In this document: in pieces, positions 36,528-48,869 of the stretch
Position numbering within the stretch: the stretch's first letter is position 1
How the letters are laid out: each line of letters begins with the position of its first letter
NCBI GenBank assembly: GCA_963920705.1
Contig: OY987227.1
Coordinates: 23,461,434-23,525,433, forward strand
Direction of reading: 5' to 3'
DNA length: 64,000 nt
Source of the DNA: Odiellus spinosus
Lineage: Eukaryota; Arthropoda; Arachnida; Opiliones; Phalangiidae
Made by a program: the position numbers and the translations under genes
The notes under the pieces: generated by a model
What the model saw: only the letters and a program-made list of their open reading frames with translations
Database searches by the model: none
What the model was told of the DNA's origin: nothing

Positions 36528-39500
36528 TTAAAGAGCGCATTTGCCTTGCCTACAAACCTATGGAAATAAATGTAATTATTTTCAAGCACGCGTAATAAAT
36601 AGTCCATTGTTAGAATTAGGAAATGACGCGGTACTGACCTTGCCAGGCTCGCAAGAACTCCCGTCCAAAGCCGGATGCGTCGTTGTCGCAGTCATTCCAG
36701 TAATACACCATAATTCGCGACAAATATTCTGAATATGAAAATTATTATAACAATATTGTAGCATTTTCGTCACGATAAATGAACTTCGACGATAAATGCG
36801 CTCCCTGGCAATGAACTAAATAAAATGGCCTTCTTAGGACTACTCCCAGACTAATATACATTGGAAAATCCAAAAAAATCAACCTGAGATACTAAAAAAA
36901 CTTTGCAAGGGGCGCAATTCTCATTGAAGTTGTCTATAGATTGTAAAATGAATATTTATTGCATACGCTGTAGGGTTTTTTATTGGGTATGTAAGCGGCG
37001 TAGTTCTTTCCCATGGCTAGTTTACACTGCGCGTCTGGTGGGTATTCTTGACCAGGCAAGACGCCGTTTTTGTCATAATCCAATTTCGGTGGCTGAGCAG
37101 CGTCATCGTTTAAACAAGATTTAACTTGGTCTTTGCTACGAAAAAAATTATAATACTTTACAAGTAACTATATCACGGATACTACCTAACCTAATCTAGT
37201 TTGTGGTCAGTCCCAAAATAATTGTCCAACGCGGACAATGCTAATATTTCCTCGTTTATCCTTAATCTAACCTATAATGGCCACAATCTCAAGTAATTGT
37301 CAAACGCGCTCCAGTTTTCCCTTGTCCCATACGGAAAACAAACCCTTTCCGAATTTGGCCCTGGCAACGCTTGTAAGCTGATATTTTCGTTGTTAGGATT
37401 CCAACAGCGATAAAGTTAAGCCGCGTTTTCAATCAAAGATTTTGGGCCAAGAATCGAGCTTTTGTGTCAAATTAAAGTTTAAGTTTAAATCAAGTTTTTC
37501 GTTTAACCCAAGTTATCAAACTTGGATATAATATTATCTTGTAAAAGCGAAAGCAGAAGCTTGAAAAAGTTGATTGAAAACGGGGCTTTACGCCTCTATT
37601 CAGAGAGTTTTTTTGTATTTACTGTAATCCTTACAACATCAGCAAAGTATGTGCTGTTGCACTCTTAGCGATAAAAAATTAACTCGCGCTACCCAATGGG
37701 TTGTCCCATTTGCAAAATCTTACTTGAGAAACTTCTTGAGAGCTTTATTACTACAGACAGACCACGTGATTTTTCCCGCGCCCGTGACAGGTGACATGAT
37801 AAATTTATTTCCGTCACAATTGTTACCATCGCCATCGTGAGGCATTCCCAAACTGAATCCAAAATTTAAAAAGGTTTTTAGATATGTTTTGGAGCAGTAA
37901 AAATTTATTTTGGCCCAAAATAATAATGATAACACCAAAAGTAAATTAAAAGGCGATCTTACTTGTGTCCCATTTCGTGGGCGATAACGTAGGCGGCTTC
38001 GAAATCGTCCCCTTCGTTAATGGTACAGCTGTATTTAGGGATACACATTCCATCTAGCCAAGCTTGTCCTAAACGACCAAAAATAATAATTATAAGGAGT
38101 AATTAAACCTATGTTATAGCACTCGTTAATCTAATAAGGCGATGAAAAAACTCACCCAAGACCTTGTCGTTCTTTTTCTTTCCAGTGCTCTTATAAAGAT
38201 CTAAACTGTAGACGTTGCATTAAGATTTAAAATAGAAATTATAAAGAACATCACACTTAAGCCGAATGACTTAATCATAAGAAACTCTAACGCAAAGTTA
38301 TAATCTTACCCTGTTAGCATAATAGCGTGGTCCCAATGTCCGTTTTTACCCTCCGGTGGATCTTTCTTCGCTTGCCAATTACAGAAACTGTCCAAGTACT
38401 TGTCGATATCACCTCCACCCGTACCGGGCGCGTTGCTCTAACATATATAAGAACATAATTAGACTTAGAGTTTGGTGGAAGTCGAAGCTTTGAGCGTACC
38501 GGAGCCTTGCTCTTGGATGGCTGCGTCACTTTCTTAGACAATGATATTTTAGAACCTTTCTTCACTTGTGTTTTTTTACCGCTGAATCTCGCTGCCTTCA
38601 TTTTGAAATCAAATAGATTGGCCGTTAAGTAAACATTTCGAAAATAGGCTTAAGAAATTTAATTACGTCACGTTAGCACTATAAAGGCTTAGAAATTCTC
38701 CATATTCTAAAACAAAGCATTCTGTTCCACTGTTTTGCTACGCCCCTATAGTGGAAACGCGACTATATAGATTCTATCGTACCGTGGATGGTTTGAGAAC
38801 TTCTAATCGCACTAAAACTAGTTTAAACTTAGTTTCCATACTGTCAAAATCGTAAATAAGTTGTACCTGCGTGTTATAAATGAAAAAACAAGCATTTTAT
38901 TACTCAAAATTCGTGGTTTCATTAATCGCGCTCTACTAGCCTCGTTAACGACGGCCATGATATAACTGGTCAACTTCTGGAATCCGTTTGATTTGTATTT
39001 CTTCTGAAATTTGTTGTTCAACGCACTGTCGGCGAAAACTGCCGTTTCAATGACTTTCGAGGCAAAGGCTGCCCGTCGAAAACGAGGGTTAATAAGCTGT
39101 TCAGAATATTCAGCTTCCGGGAACCTATCGACGTAATTTTCGGCTTCCGGGAACCTTTCGACGTAATCTTCGGTACAACCATCGCGATGTTGCGTTACTT
39201 TCTTTGTGTTATTTATGAGTGCGCAACAAAATTACGTACGAGTAGATGGGGTTTCGCAGAAGACGTCATCAGACTCCACTTGAGGCGATCTTGATCCTAG
39301 TTTGTACAACTTGTGTCTCGAGTTCAGTCCATTGAAGCGAGACTCTGAGTCCATATCGGGTCTCAATACGTAATGTCCATCGTCCGTTATCCAACTACCG
39401 TACTGCAACATTCAGGTTCAAACAATTCATCCAATTAAGCACGCGTGAACAAACGTAGTTAAATGAAATAGGGACCGAAGTATATCGGAGCTAAACCTTA

Positions 39501-42065
39501 AAAAGTCTCAACTATTCTTTCGAAAAAGCCAAAGAGACTATACTTCAAAAGTCAAAACGACAATTTGCAACGTATCTTCTTATTTCTAAGGTATAGACTC
39601 TTACCAATGTGCCATCTCCGTTACAATTAGAAAAGGAAGCGAGTCCGGGTAGATGAGAGATGACCTTCCCTCTGTACAGACAATTGCTAAGAACGTTGAG
39701 CTCGGAATTAAAATCCTCTCCTTGGGTCGAGTCTTCAGAGATAAAAAAGGTGAAATTAGGCGAAATGATGCCGTTTACACGATACAGCTCGAAGAAGAAT
39801 GTCTTGTTGTCGCCTCGAATGACGATAAGGACGGGCTCGGATTCAATGTCATTACGCTTTATTTGATCCTCAGCAAATTCGTCCATCCTCGCCATACGTT
39901 TGAAACGACTCGCTAGAGTGATTCGCGGATAAACGAATTCGACCTCTGTAAACAGAATATAAATTAATGGACGCTGAAAAGTAGTAAGTGAGGTTATGTG
40001 AAAGATATATTATAGTACCTATAAAAGTGAGTTAGAATGTAGCTTCATCATAAGTTTTACATTCTAATGTCAAAGGACAACCAGTTTTGTGATATCACTT
40101 AAATTGGATGAATGGCAATTCGGATAACAACAACGTTTGGGCTTTTTATAATATAAATCGAGGTTTTCTTTGGAGAATTAACAATGAAATTTAATTTAAC
40201 GGCAACAAATTAATTGGCAGGGACGCGAAGGCGAAACCTAAAAGGCGACGTAGCTTAATTGAACTGGGTTTCGTCCATAGAGTTTCTTGGAGTCATTATT
40301 TATATCGATTTAAAGTGATCTTCTCTTGTCACTTATGCATGCAGATTCACGCGACTACCGGTCAAGATACTCTATCGATCAAAGTGCTTGCCAGTTCTTG
40401 AATAGATATAATACTACGGTTTTTAACCCATATTTAATGGATGAGGTTGCCTGTTTGGAAAGAGTTCAGCGCAACTACACCAGATTTTATACAAAGTAAT
40501 CGAGAACAAATTCGCCTGTGATAAACAAGCGCGTGACCTTCACCTTTTGCCATTGTCGGTGTGCCGTGATGTGTGAAACGTGGGTTACTATCCAACGCCT
40601 TCTACGATCTCCGATTTTTGACGTAAACGATAACACGGCCCTAAATTCGCGACGTTCTTGTTCACTAATTACTACATCAAGTTCGCCAGATGCTTAATTA
40701 GCTTTAAAAAATTATTTTTTCTCAGGAATGCTATAGCTCTGGAACTTGTTACCCATGGATATTATAGGAGAATTGCGCCGATTTCCGAATCTAATCGTTT
40801 AAAATTTAATCTCATTTCTAATTAATTATTACTTATAATTCACAAATTGATTGTTTGATTCACAAATTACCAATTATTTTTAATATTTGTGTTATTTGTC
40901 TGTATTTGCGGTTGATTACCAAATAAAGTGTTTTTTCCTATATGCTATAGATCTGGGTACTTGTTACCCATTAAAAAAATGATATTTAAAGAGCTATTAA
41001 ATAACTTTACGAGAAGCAAATTTTACACGACATACGGCATGGTTTAGTCGAAGAAAACTCATGGTTCTCGAAATATAGTGTTGTTTTATATATGTTATAG
41101 CAAAAACCTTTCAAATGCCATCAATAATAACATTAACATTACTAATATTTGTCTGCTATGATGTTTATTGTATTTTGGCCAAAATATTTTTTGTACACTC
41201 ACCGTGATCATCGTGTTTTAACCACCTTGAATCGAAATCACCGAAAACCTGCGAAAATAAAACGAAATATGACTAACAATTAAATTTTACCAAGTACAAT
41301 TCGTCTATGAGAAACGTATAAACAACGTCTCTACCCTGTGATTAAATTGAGGGGTTAGTCACTTCTGTAAAATCTGACTTTGGCGATGCTAAATAAGTAG
41401 TCAGTTACGTAATCACTTTAAGTACAGTCAAAGCTACAGGAGTTTACACCGATTGATTGTTTGATTATTTGGCCCTCATACTTGAACGCGGAACTTCCCG
41501 TCCGTTTAGTCAGGCGCAACCGATGCACGAGCTGTCCAATAATAAGTGGATTACCGAAAAAATAAAATAGATAGCCCCCTCTAAAGTTGTCGAAGAAATT
41601 CCTCAAATGGTTAAAATTTATTTAATTGATTGATTGAAAATGACACCCAATTTGATAGTTAGATTTAGATACTTCATTATTACGATGCGTCGGCCAATGT
41701 AAGAATGTCCGAAGAACATTAAAAGTTTTTCTTTATTTAATCAATAATCGTATATTATGTTTATTTGTGTAACCAGGAAAAAAGTGGACTTTATATTATA
41801 ATTCTTATTGTTAAGTAATGATAAATAAAAATAAAATAAAATTAGTTAACACATGATAAAAATTCGTATTTCCCAACATGATAATAAAATTTAAACTCAA
41901 AACTTAAGTACAATTATAATTATTTTTATAGGCGAACATGACAGAAGTTTATTCATTATCAAGTAAAAGTTCTTCGTGCTATTTCTTAAAACTAAATTGA
42001 CTTACGTCGGAACTGCAGCATAAAATGACGGCCAGAATCCGTGATATTTCAGCGAGACGAATCAT
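36528..42065 (-). CDS. Secreted ADAMTS-like zinc metalloprotease (M12B reprolysin), 14 exons, 582 aa
   Basis: Exons (minus strand): 42065-42006, 41248-41203, 39945-39605, 39402-39240, 39197-38941, 38866-38783, 38595-38500, 38437-38310, 38205-38156, 38068-37963, 37852-37724, 37135-36967, 36728-36639, 36557-36528. They sum to 1749 nt in one frame. Residues 1-20 form a signal peptide (MIRLAEISRILAVILCCSSD). An M12B-type propeptide follows, including NCLYRGKVISHLPGLASFS, with a 10-residue tandem repeat near 213-232 and a furin-like RFRR at 242-245. The catalytic domain runs from about 246 to 487, with zinc site HEMGHNLGMPHD (439-450) and Met-turn IMSP downstream. The tail has an ADAMTS-like LPGQEY..DAQCKL segment and CRELWC...SSCEPGKVCRQGKCAL. 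The protein stops where ADAMTS proteins normally enter the first thrombospondin repeat. Likely role: an extracellular protease of matrix or secreted substrates. The exon-7 acceptor and the GC donor after exon 5 are the least certain joins. Confidence 0.9.
37417..37590. mobile_element. Family X element, copy 1
   Basis: About 174 bp: TAAGCCGCGTTTTCAATCAA to TTGATTGAAAACGGGGCTTTA. It lies in metalloprotease intron 11 (between exons at 37724 and 37135). Confidence 0.7.
39112..39171 (-). repeat. 30-bp tandem duplication inside the metalloprotease propeptide
   Basis: Two in-frame 30-bp units encode EDYVERFPEA and ENYVDRFPEA, just upstream of the furin-like RFRR site. Confidence 0.88.
40430..40770 (+). 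pseudogene. Decayed 3' fragment of a LINE reverse transcriptase
   Basis: Plus-strand pieces read CLERVQRNYTRF, then RDLHLLPLSV and LWNLLPMDI in different frames, in the order seen at the C-terminus of Jockey/CR1-type LINE ORF2 proteins (LE-x-VQR, LPL, WN-x-LP). Frameshifts and stops separate them. It lies in intron 2 of the metalloprotease gene, antisense to it. A related piece (TGCTATAGATCTGG..) recurs at 40935-40970. Confidence 0.72.
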
Positions 42066-43933
42066 GATATTATGTGTTAGTGGTTTTAAACGAAATCGCG
42101 AAATAATACCCGAGATTGATCGGTGTCCGTGAGGACATAATCAGATTTATACAATATATTTCTATTATTGTGACGAAACGAACATTAGCATTTAAAAATA
42201 TTGTTTTCAAAGCAACGGGGCGAAAATCCGGATGACTTGTTCGAAAAACAAGCGACTGTTCATCCATTTCACCTTGGATTTTCAGCGCCTACGAAGCTAC
42301 ATCTTCGTGGTCGGCCCCTACCTTCGAGAACGAAGGCCGTAAGCCTTGTTTACTAGGCACTGAATACGCTAAGCAATTCCGATTAAGTGATATCCTCTCC
42401 AGTGTATAGCGCGTGTACAATGATGCAGGGTAAATTTGACCACGTGGGTAAGTTTAATTCATCTGAATTTTTGAAACACGATAATGTTATAGGCGCTATA
42501 CGTATCACCTCGGAAGGATATTATACCTTAAAATGACTGAAAAGAAAAGTAGTCGTAGCACTAACAGAATTATTACGTATTTGAGAATGAGTCAAACGTA
42601 TACTGGGTCCAAATCGCCCCATCATGTAGCCGCGTAACGTGTATATAATAATTAAGGGATGATTAGTAAATAGTAAAAGGTTTTCTAACAATGGTCGTCG
42701 CTAGACGCGACTACCGGTCAACAAATGATTTTATCATATACGACTAAATAATGCATTCCTTTATTATTATGAAATTGACTGACATTTATGATGGACATTT
42801 TCGTGTCCGTTCGGGCACTTCTTAAAAACTTGGAGCCAAATGTTGCCCAAGATAATAAACAACTGTTGTCCATTTTATTATTTCGCGACGTCGCACAATG
42901 GAGTTACTGATTTTCAATTAACGTGTGAACGTTGGAGTTCGGCAAATCTTATTGCTCTAATTAGTTGGTTAATCAGTTTTGAAGGCGAAATTAACTAGTG
43001 TGAAAGGCTCAGTTTATAAATACAGACGAAGAAAGCGGTAACAAGAGCATACCAGTTTTTTTCTTGAAATCGTATACATATCACATAAATAAATTCCCAT
43101 CTATAGGCCTCTCTATTTTAACGCTAAAAACGTTTTCCATTAAATTTCTTCGATATTTTCGGGGGTTTTAACGCCACGTGTTCCTGTATAGGCCACGAAT
43201 TGAGCTCGTAAATTAAGGATGAAAATGACACGGGGAATTTAAGAAGATGGGCGATGATCGCTGTCTGCTCGCCCTTGATGTTAATCCTCTTCCAAGCTAT
43301 CTTACGACGATAATTTTGCCGATTAAAAAAAAAAAAAAAAAAAACTTTTTAATGCTTTTTTTTTTCTCGTTTAGGAACGCCCGGATTTTCAAAAAATAAA
43401 AATCCATCGAAATATATCCAACATACCGTTTAATGAACACCTTATAGCCATCCTCCTCCTTCCAAATTCTGTAGAAAAATTTAAAGGAGACGCGCGATTT
43501 TGGGGAAATTGATCACAAACCGCAAGGACTGTCCGTGAGCGACAAAATCGAATTTAAAAAAACCTCGGAAGACGCCCTTCGAATTAATAGGCTGCGAAGG
43601 TTCATCTTGAATTCCATTGGCGTACGCGTTCCATGACATATCTTTAATCGATTTTCCCATTACTCAGAAATTAAAAATTAAAATTGGTTGAACTTACAGA
43701 TATTGCTTAAAGGTATATTCATCCATTTTAAATCAAATAAAATACGTACACGTACGATTAAAATTAAATAACAAGAGATTGAGATAGCTCTAAGATTGAG
43801 TTTTGACGATGGTTTTTTAGATTTTAGAGCCATATTTAAAAAGTTATATGTTGCTAAAAATAGCTTTGAACCTTAATTATCTAATTTTTCCTCGACAATT
43901 TTTAATTCCAATTCAAGAGGGAAAATTTACTAG
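42066..43933. other. Upstream flank of the metalloprotease gene, no recognised gene
   Basis: Includes a family-I fragment and a 20-base A run (43325-43344). The region upstream of the ATG at 42065 should contain the promoter, but no clear TATA or initiator is called. Confidence 0.4.
42920..43013. mobile_element. Fragment of family I, terminal part
   Basis: Contains AATTAGTTGGTTAATCAG and ends AACTAGTGTGAAAGGCTC, like a diverged right end of 4591-5350. Confidence 0.4.
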
Positions 43934-43940
43934 GTTTCAT

Positions 43941-44277
43941 CAGAAGTCGATGAAACCCTCCTTTGAAGTCTACTACTCTAATGTTCCATATAGCGCTCCT
44001 CTCTGTATGGGTGAAATTCTCAATTTTACGAGATCGGAGGGGTCCTACTTCATACCCCCTGTCTACCGAAAATTGGAAATTCTCTCTCTCCGCAAACGAC
44101 GACGTTTTTTTGACGAACTCCAAGGCTGCTAGAGATATTCGCTCGACGAACTCCCGCTTTGAAAATATCTACCGTTAGGAGGCGTACGAATCGCGCTTTT
44201 TGAAACTAACCCATACAGAGAGGGGTCGACAAGACCCGGGAGTAATAGACTTTAAAGGAGGGTTTCATCGACTTCTG
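43941..44277 (+). mobile_element. MITE family A, copy 7
   Basis: 337 bp; target duplication gtttcat (43934-43940 and 44278-44284). Both arms carry CAGAAGTCGATG, as in copy 6. Confidence 0.95.
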
Positions 44278-44284
44278 GTTTCAT

Positions 44285-46807
44285 TTATGATTTGACCTAA
44301 GAAACTCCAGGAGAAACCCACAAATTGATTGAAAAATGTATATAATAAAACTTCCAACAATTACAATTTCTTTTTGAGCATGCTTTTGAAATCTTTCTTA
44401 TGCATGCATAGTATAGCACAAAGCCGTGAGCTTAAATTAAGAAAATCCTTTGAAATTTTACAATGATAAAGGTATGAACTCGGTGCTTTTATCAACTATT
44501 CCAACCTTTTTTTTACTCTAAGTAATTGTGCTAAAATTATTGATGGATAAAAAGGAGTGACCCAAGAAACTCTATAATTGGAAAAATGGATAATTGAAAT
44601 AATATCTCTTGCTTGAAACAAAACAATAAATTTGTTGCATTCGGTCTACTACTATTGCTAGATAGTTTCGAGGCATTGTTAGTGACACCCTCAACCTTAT
44701 TATTTCCAGCTCAGTATATTAAAATTTGATACGAGAAACAATTAACATTGCAGAGGATATAAACTAGTGGTGAAGATTCAATAATAACTATTGTTAACCC
44801 AAAACTATTACCAGGAAGTTTGCGAACTCAAAACTGGGCAGGTTGACTTTCGTAAGCCATACGGGTTACCACCTTCGCTTTCTTGCCATTATTCGGGATA
44901 TGCCACCTGAAGGAACTCAGTATTAGGGAAAAAAATCCCCTCCCTCTGGACAAACTTTAAGAAAAGAGCGAATGGGATGGGGGAGGGGCTCTTAATCGTC
45001 TGGCACGCACCCGCCAAAAGCCCCGAGGATTACAATATATACTAGTAGGGGTCAAAACCCGAACGCCGAAATACGGAACAAGGAAAGAAGGTTATTGGTG
45101 GCACGAATACTCGCTGCTCATTTAGAATGATAAAACACGGTTAATATTGAGGGGGTGAATCGGATTAGTTCGGTAGCGTGAAGAGAGGCACGCACCAGCT
45201 CTTATTTCGGTATCCAGAAAAAGGTTGAAAGGTTAAGAGAAGGGGGACGCGAAGAGCAACAGTTGGGAGGTCGGGTCGAAGGCGATGCTCGACGTTCAAG
45301 CTATCGGAATGCTCGCTAGATCGTGTCGTGTTTACCGAGAGGGAACGCCTAGATACCGCTACGAAAGCGTGGTGCAGCGAGACCCAAGACGGGAGAAAAG
45401 AAAAGCCGGAGCTAGACGCCAGTCTGTCTAGGTCGCACCTGGGTCCTCGCCGCCCGACCAACGTCTCCCTTTCAGTCTTCAGTCCCGTTCAAGTTAAACC
45501 AAATGGAAAGGAAAACTACGAATTACTCCGATTAATGGAATTGAACGTGCTGGATACCCAAGATGGTTAAAGAATCTTTAGGGGAAGGCTTCTCGGGGGG
45601 TGGGTTAGCTTATAGTTACTCGGCTCTCACTAATGGAAAGATACATACACTAGCGCGCGGGGGACGAAAGGAATCTAATAATAATATAGTATAACAGTTG
45701 CCAAAACTGATACGAGACTTTCACCAAAAACCAGCTCGAAATTTTTAACGTTCCTTATCATTACGCAAGACCAATTGACACCGAGTGCGGTAGTTTGAAG
45801 CAAAAGTTGGTGCCCTTGAAAACCATATATTCATACGACAGGTTACTCTAAGATTAATGGCGCGAAATAAAATTAAAAGAAAAATTACTGCAATTAAAGA
45901 GTTGATTTTTCTTTTTCAGTTATTAAATTTATAGTTAAACATATATAAAAATACAATTCATTAAAAATAAATTGGTTAAGAAATTGACCGCCAAAATATT
46001 GTCACTAGTGTGACACTAGTATGGTATTAAATTTTTAATTAAACCCTAGGTAGTTTCAGTTATATGTTATGTTGAATTATCTGTCGATCAACCCTGTATC
46101 TTTCTGTGTATTTATCACGTATTGAAAAATACTAATGCCTTTAAAACGAGCGAGACAATGATTCCATCAATAACCATTATAGCGCCATTGGTTGGCATAA
46201 TTATCAGATATAAGCGTTTACCCCGCTATAGAAGGCATATAATGAGGTCCGAGATGAGGTCCCTTATTAAATCATATAGGTGGAATTCCATCTGGAATTG
46301 ATAGCGTATACAAACCCAATCTAACCGTTATCTCTGTATATGATAAAGGGACTGAATAGCTTTGTACGCGATATCAATTCGAAGTGGAATACCAAAGTCG
46401 TGGCTGCCAGGTATAGAGGGTCGTTTAGACCCCGGAGGCCGCGACGAGAAGGGATAGAATCATAAAACGATGGGCGGAGAGCAACCTTCGTGCACCTGAG
46501 ACAAAAAACGGAACAGGCCTGCAGAACTTGACACTCGGGAGAGGACCCCCTTTACCTGAAATATACCGTATAATTTAAGCTGAGAAATAAAAATGGCCAG
46601 GTGTTAAAAAAGTTAACGATTGTTCTCTTTGAAAATTAATACCACCACGGACCTCGTTAATTGGCGTTATTTAAACGGCTCTTAGCGTCGGGACCCGTCT
46701 CGCATCTATACGCGCACCATTTCCATTTCGATTTTCCTGACATTAACTTTTCAACAAGATCCCTCTTTCTAAGGGGGTAAATTTAGGTTCTTAAATAGTT
46801 TTTAAAT
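44285..46807. other. Intergenic, with a GC-rich patch at 45170-45570
   Basis: The patch has overlapping open frames on both strands (45165-45461 minus, 45328-45570 plus) and the segment shared with 16709-16741. No protein family was recognised. Confidence 0.35.
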
Positions 46808-47185
46808 TCTGTTGGTGTCGTTGTTGAGCAGAGCGGAGCAGAGGGTGCAACAATGATTTTAGTTGGTACGACTCTTTCTCCGAGTGATGAGTATATACTT
46901 TTAAGGTTATTAAAAAAGTTGGTTGCGTTAATAACAAAAGTTTACAATCGTCCATGACCGGTGTTTAAAATGCTATTCTCAAATGAGCAGATTCAACTAT
47001 GGAGCAGAGGGGGGCAACAACATTTTTAGATCATCCGAGTCTTTCCCGAGTGAAGAGGGTAAACAATTAAGGCTATTAGAAAAGTCAGTTGGGTAATCCA
47101 ACTAACCAAGTTGGGTTAGTGATAAAGGTTTTCAATAGTTCAAGATGGGGGTTCAAAGTGTTATCCTTAAATGACCACATCCAAC
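46808..47185. repeat. Diverged tandem duplication, units of about 185 bp
   Basis: Two successive units share GGAGCAGAGGG.GCAACAA, CGAGTSWTGA, TTAAGG.TATTA.AAAAGT and CAAATGA.CA..TCCAACT-type blocks, with many substitutions. The second has a short internal repeat (CCAACTAACCAAGTTGGGTT). Confidence 0.6.
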
Positions 47186-47652
47186 TGCTAAATCTATACG
47201 TGTAACAGCTCTGTTTCATGAGTTCCGAGCCAAAATCGAAACCAAAATATTTCTTAAGTTTGTAGAATTTGTACGTTACTTTCCCTTTTATTCAAAACGA
47301 GTAATTTAATATCAAGTGTATCCTCGTCATCCCGCGCGTTTGTAAAATTCATAATTCGAGATAGCGTCGATCGGATGAGAATATTTGATGAAGCGCGCCG
47401 CCGAAAAATGACAAGACAAAGGAAATATCTTAAGACGATGACGAAGAAAAGAATTTGAAAATCGCGATAAGGGGCAATAAATCCTCCAGGCGATTTATCG
47501 AAACACGAAACCCGCGCTAAAAAAATAAAAACCTAGGTATACTTAGTGGTATTATATTAAGATTTTTTTCCTATCACGAAGAGGATTACTAAAGAAAAAT
47601 TTCTTTAAAGGACATGTCTCTTTAAAACTCACGTTTTCCAGTCATAATTTTA

Positions 47653-47805
47653 CGAGGGGTCAGACACTCTTGAATTCGCTGTACACCTGAGTTCAGCTTT
47701 GACAGTGCATTGAGTTAGAACTCTTATGAACTCAGAGTTCAGCTTTGATAGTGCAAAGAGTTCAAAACTTTTGTACACCTGAGTTCGCGAGTGTCTGCCC
47801 CCTCG
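47653..47805. mobile_element. MITE family Q with 8-bp target duplication
   Basis: 153 bp, CGAGGGGTCAGACACTC to GAGTGTCTGCCCCCTCG, flanked by taatttta (47645-47652 and 47806-47813). Internal direct repeats ACACCTGAGTTC and GAGTTCAGCTTTGA. A lone similar terminus lies at 53213. Confidence 0.82.
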
Positions 47806-48526
47806 TAATTTTACTTTTGAAACGAATTTTATAAATTAAAAATATAAAATTTATCTTTTATACGAGGCCCCTAAGATATATTATTTTCTTTGAAATCGGG
47901 CCCATTTGTTGTTTGGCAAAGAAATCCTTTAAAAAATGAGGTAGAAGTGTTTAATTATCAGTTCCCTGTACGTTAAATAATAAATATTCAAATAGCTGTG
48001 TAACTTAGACATCCCAGCCACGGTTTAGTAACGTTAATAACTTTCCTAACTGTTTTTCGATTTTAAAGTAATTGGTTTCATTGAGCTCTACTACAAACTG
48101 ACATATTAAACAAAAACGTTGTTTTAAATTATACCTGTCCTTTAAAAATAAAATAGGAAAAGAAATAAGGAAAGGTTGCCACATATGAATACACGCGGTC
48201 GCTGGCTGCAAGGGGATCTTATCGTGGGGCGCATAATCCGATAGCTCTGTCGGAGCTTCTTAAACCTTTCAGTGACTTAAATTTTATAATCCCATCGCCT
48301 ACTACCATTCCTTCCTTACAACTCGGTTCAATAGATAATGAAATGAATATACAATTCAACTTCGGCCGGAATGTTAATGGTGCATCGGAACCACGGTAGT
48401 TACTCAACGTAACGAATTGTTTTAGAGGCCGAAATTAAGTTGTTAATTAAAACCTCTGCCCAAGTTACTTTTTTCATGTTTTTAGCGCATGTAGCGTGCT
48501 CATTTGGGTTTTGAAAAGAAAAATCT

Positions 48527-48698
48527 TAGAGATCGGGGTTTGGAGAAAATAATCCACAAATATCAGTTAATCATTAAAAATAATCGGAAAATTATTCGGG
48601 ATTACATTGGATTTATTATAGACATCCCGTGGATAATTTCAAATTATGAATAAAGATAAAATAATCAGAAATAGATCTTGTCCAAACGCCGATCTCTA
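48527..48698. mobile_element. MITE family S, copy 2
   Basis: 172 bp: TAGAGATCGGGGTTTGGA to TCCAAACGCCGATCTCTA, interior in inverse orientation relative to copy 1. Confidence 0.78.
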
Positions 48699-48731
48699 AA
48701 AAATCTAGTAGGGATACGCACGAAATGCCAA

Positions 48732-48869
48732 CAGGGGCGTCGGAAGCGGGGGGGCAGGGTGGGCTCAAGCCCCCTCGACCGTCGGACCTGGGGTAACTGA
48801 GCCCCATATAATTTGACCTTAGCCAACTTGTTCAGCCCACCCACTTAGTAATAACTTCCGACGCCCCTG
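48732..48869. mobile_element. hAT-type MITE with 8-bp target duplication
   Basis: 138 bp, CAGGGGCGTCGGAAG to CTTCCGACGCCCCTG, flanked by aatgccaa (48724-48731 and 48870-48877). End sequence and duplication length fit hAT. Confidence 0.9.

Noticed and set aside
39653-39916. Plus-strand frame of 87 codons
   Set aside because: Antisense to exon 3 of the metalloprotease, whose protein motifs and splice borders establish the minus strand as coding.
43140-43330. Minus-strand open stretch resembling a short exon
   Set aside because: Open for about 60 codons but lacks family similarity and clear splice borders, and sits next to a 20-base A run.
45165-45570. Opposed open frames of 98 and 80 codons
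   Set aside because: Overlap in a GC-rich patch on both strands without recognisable protein features.
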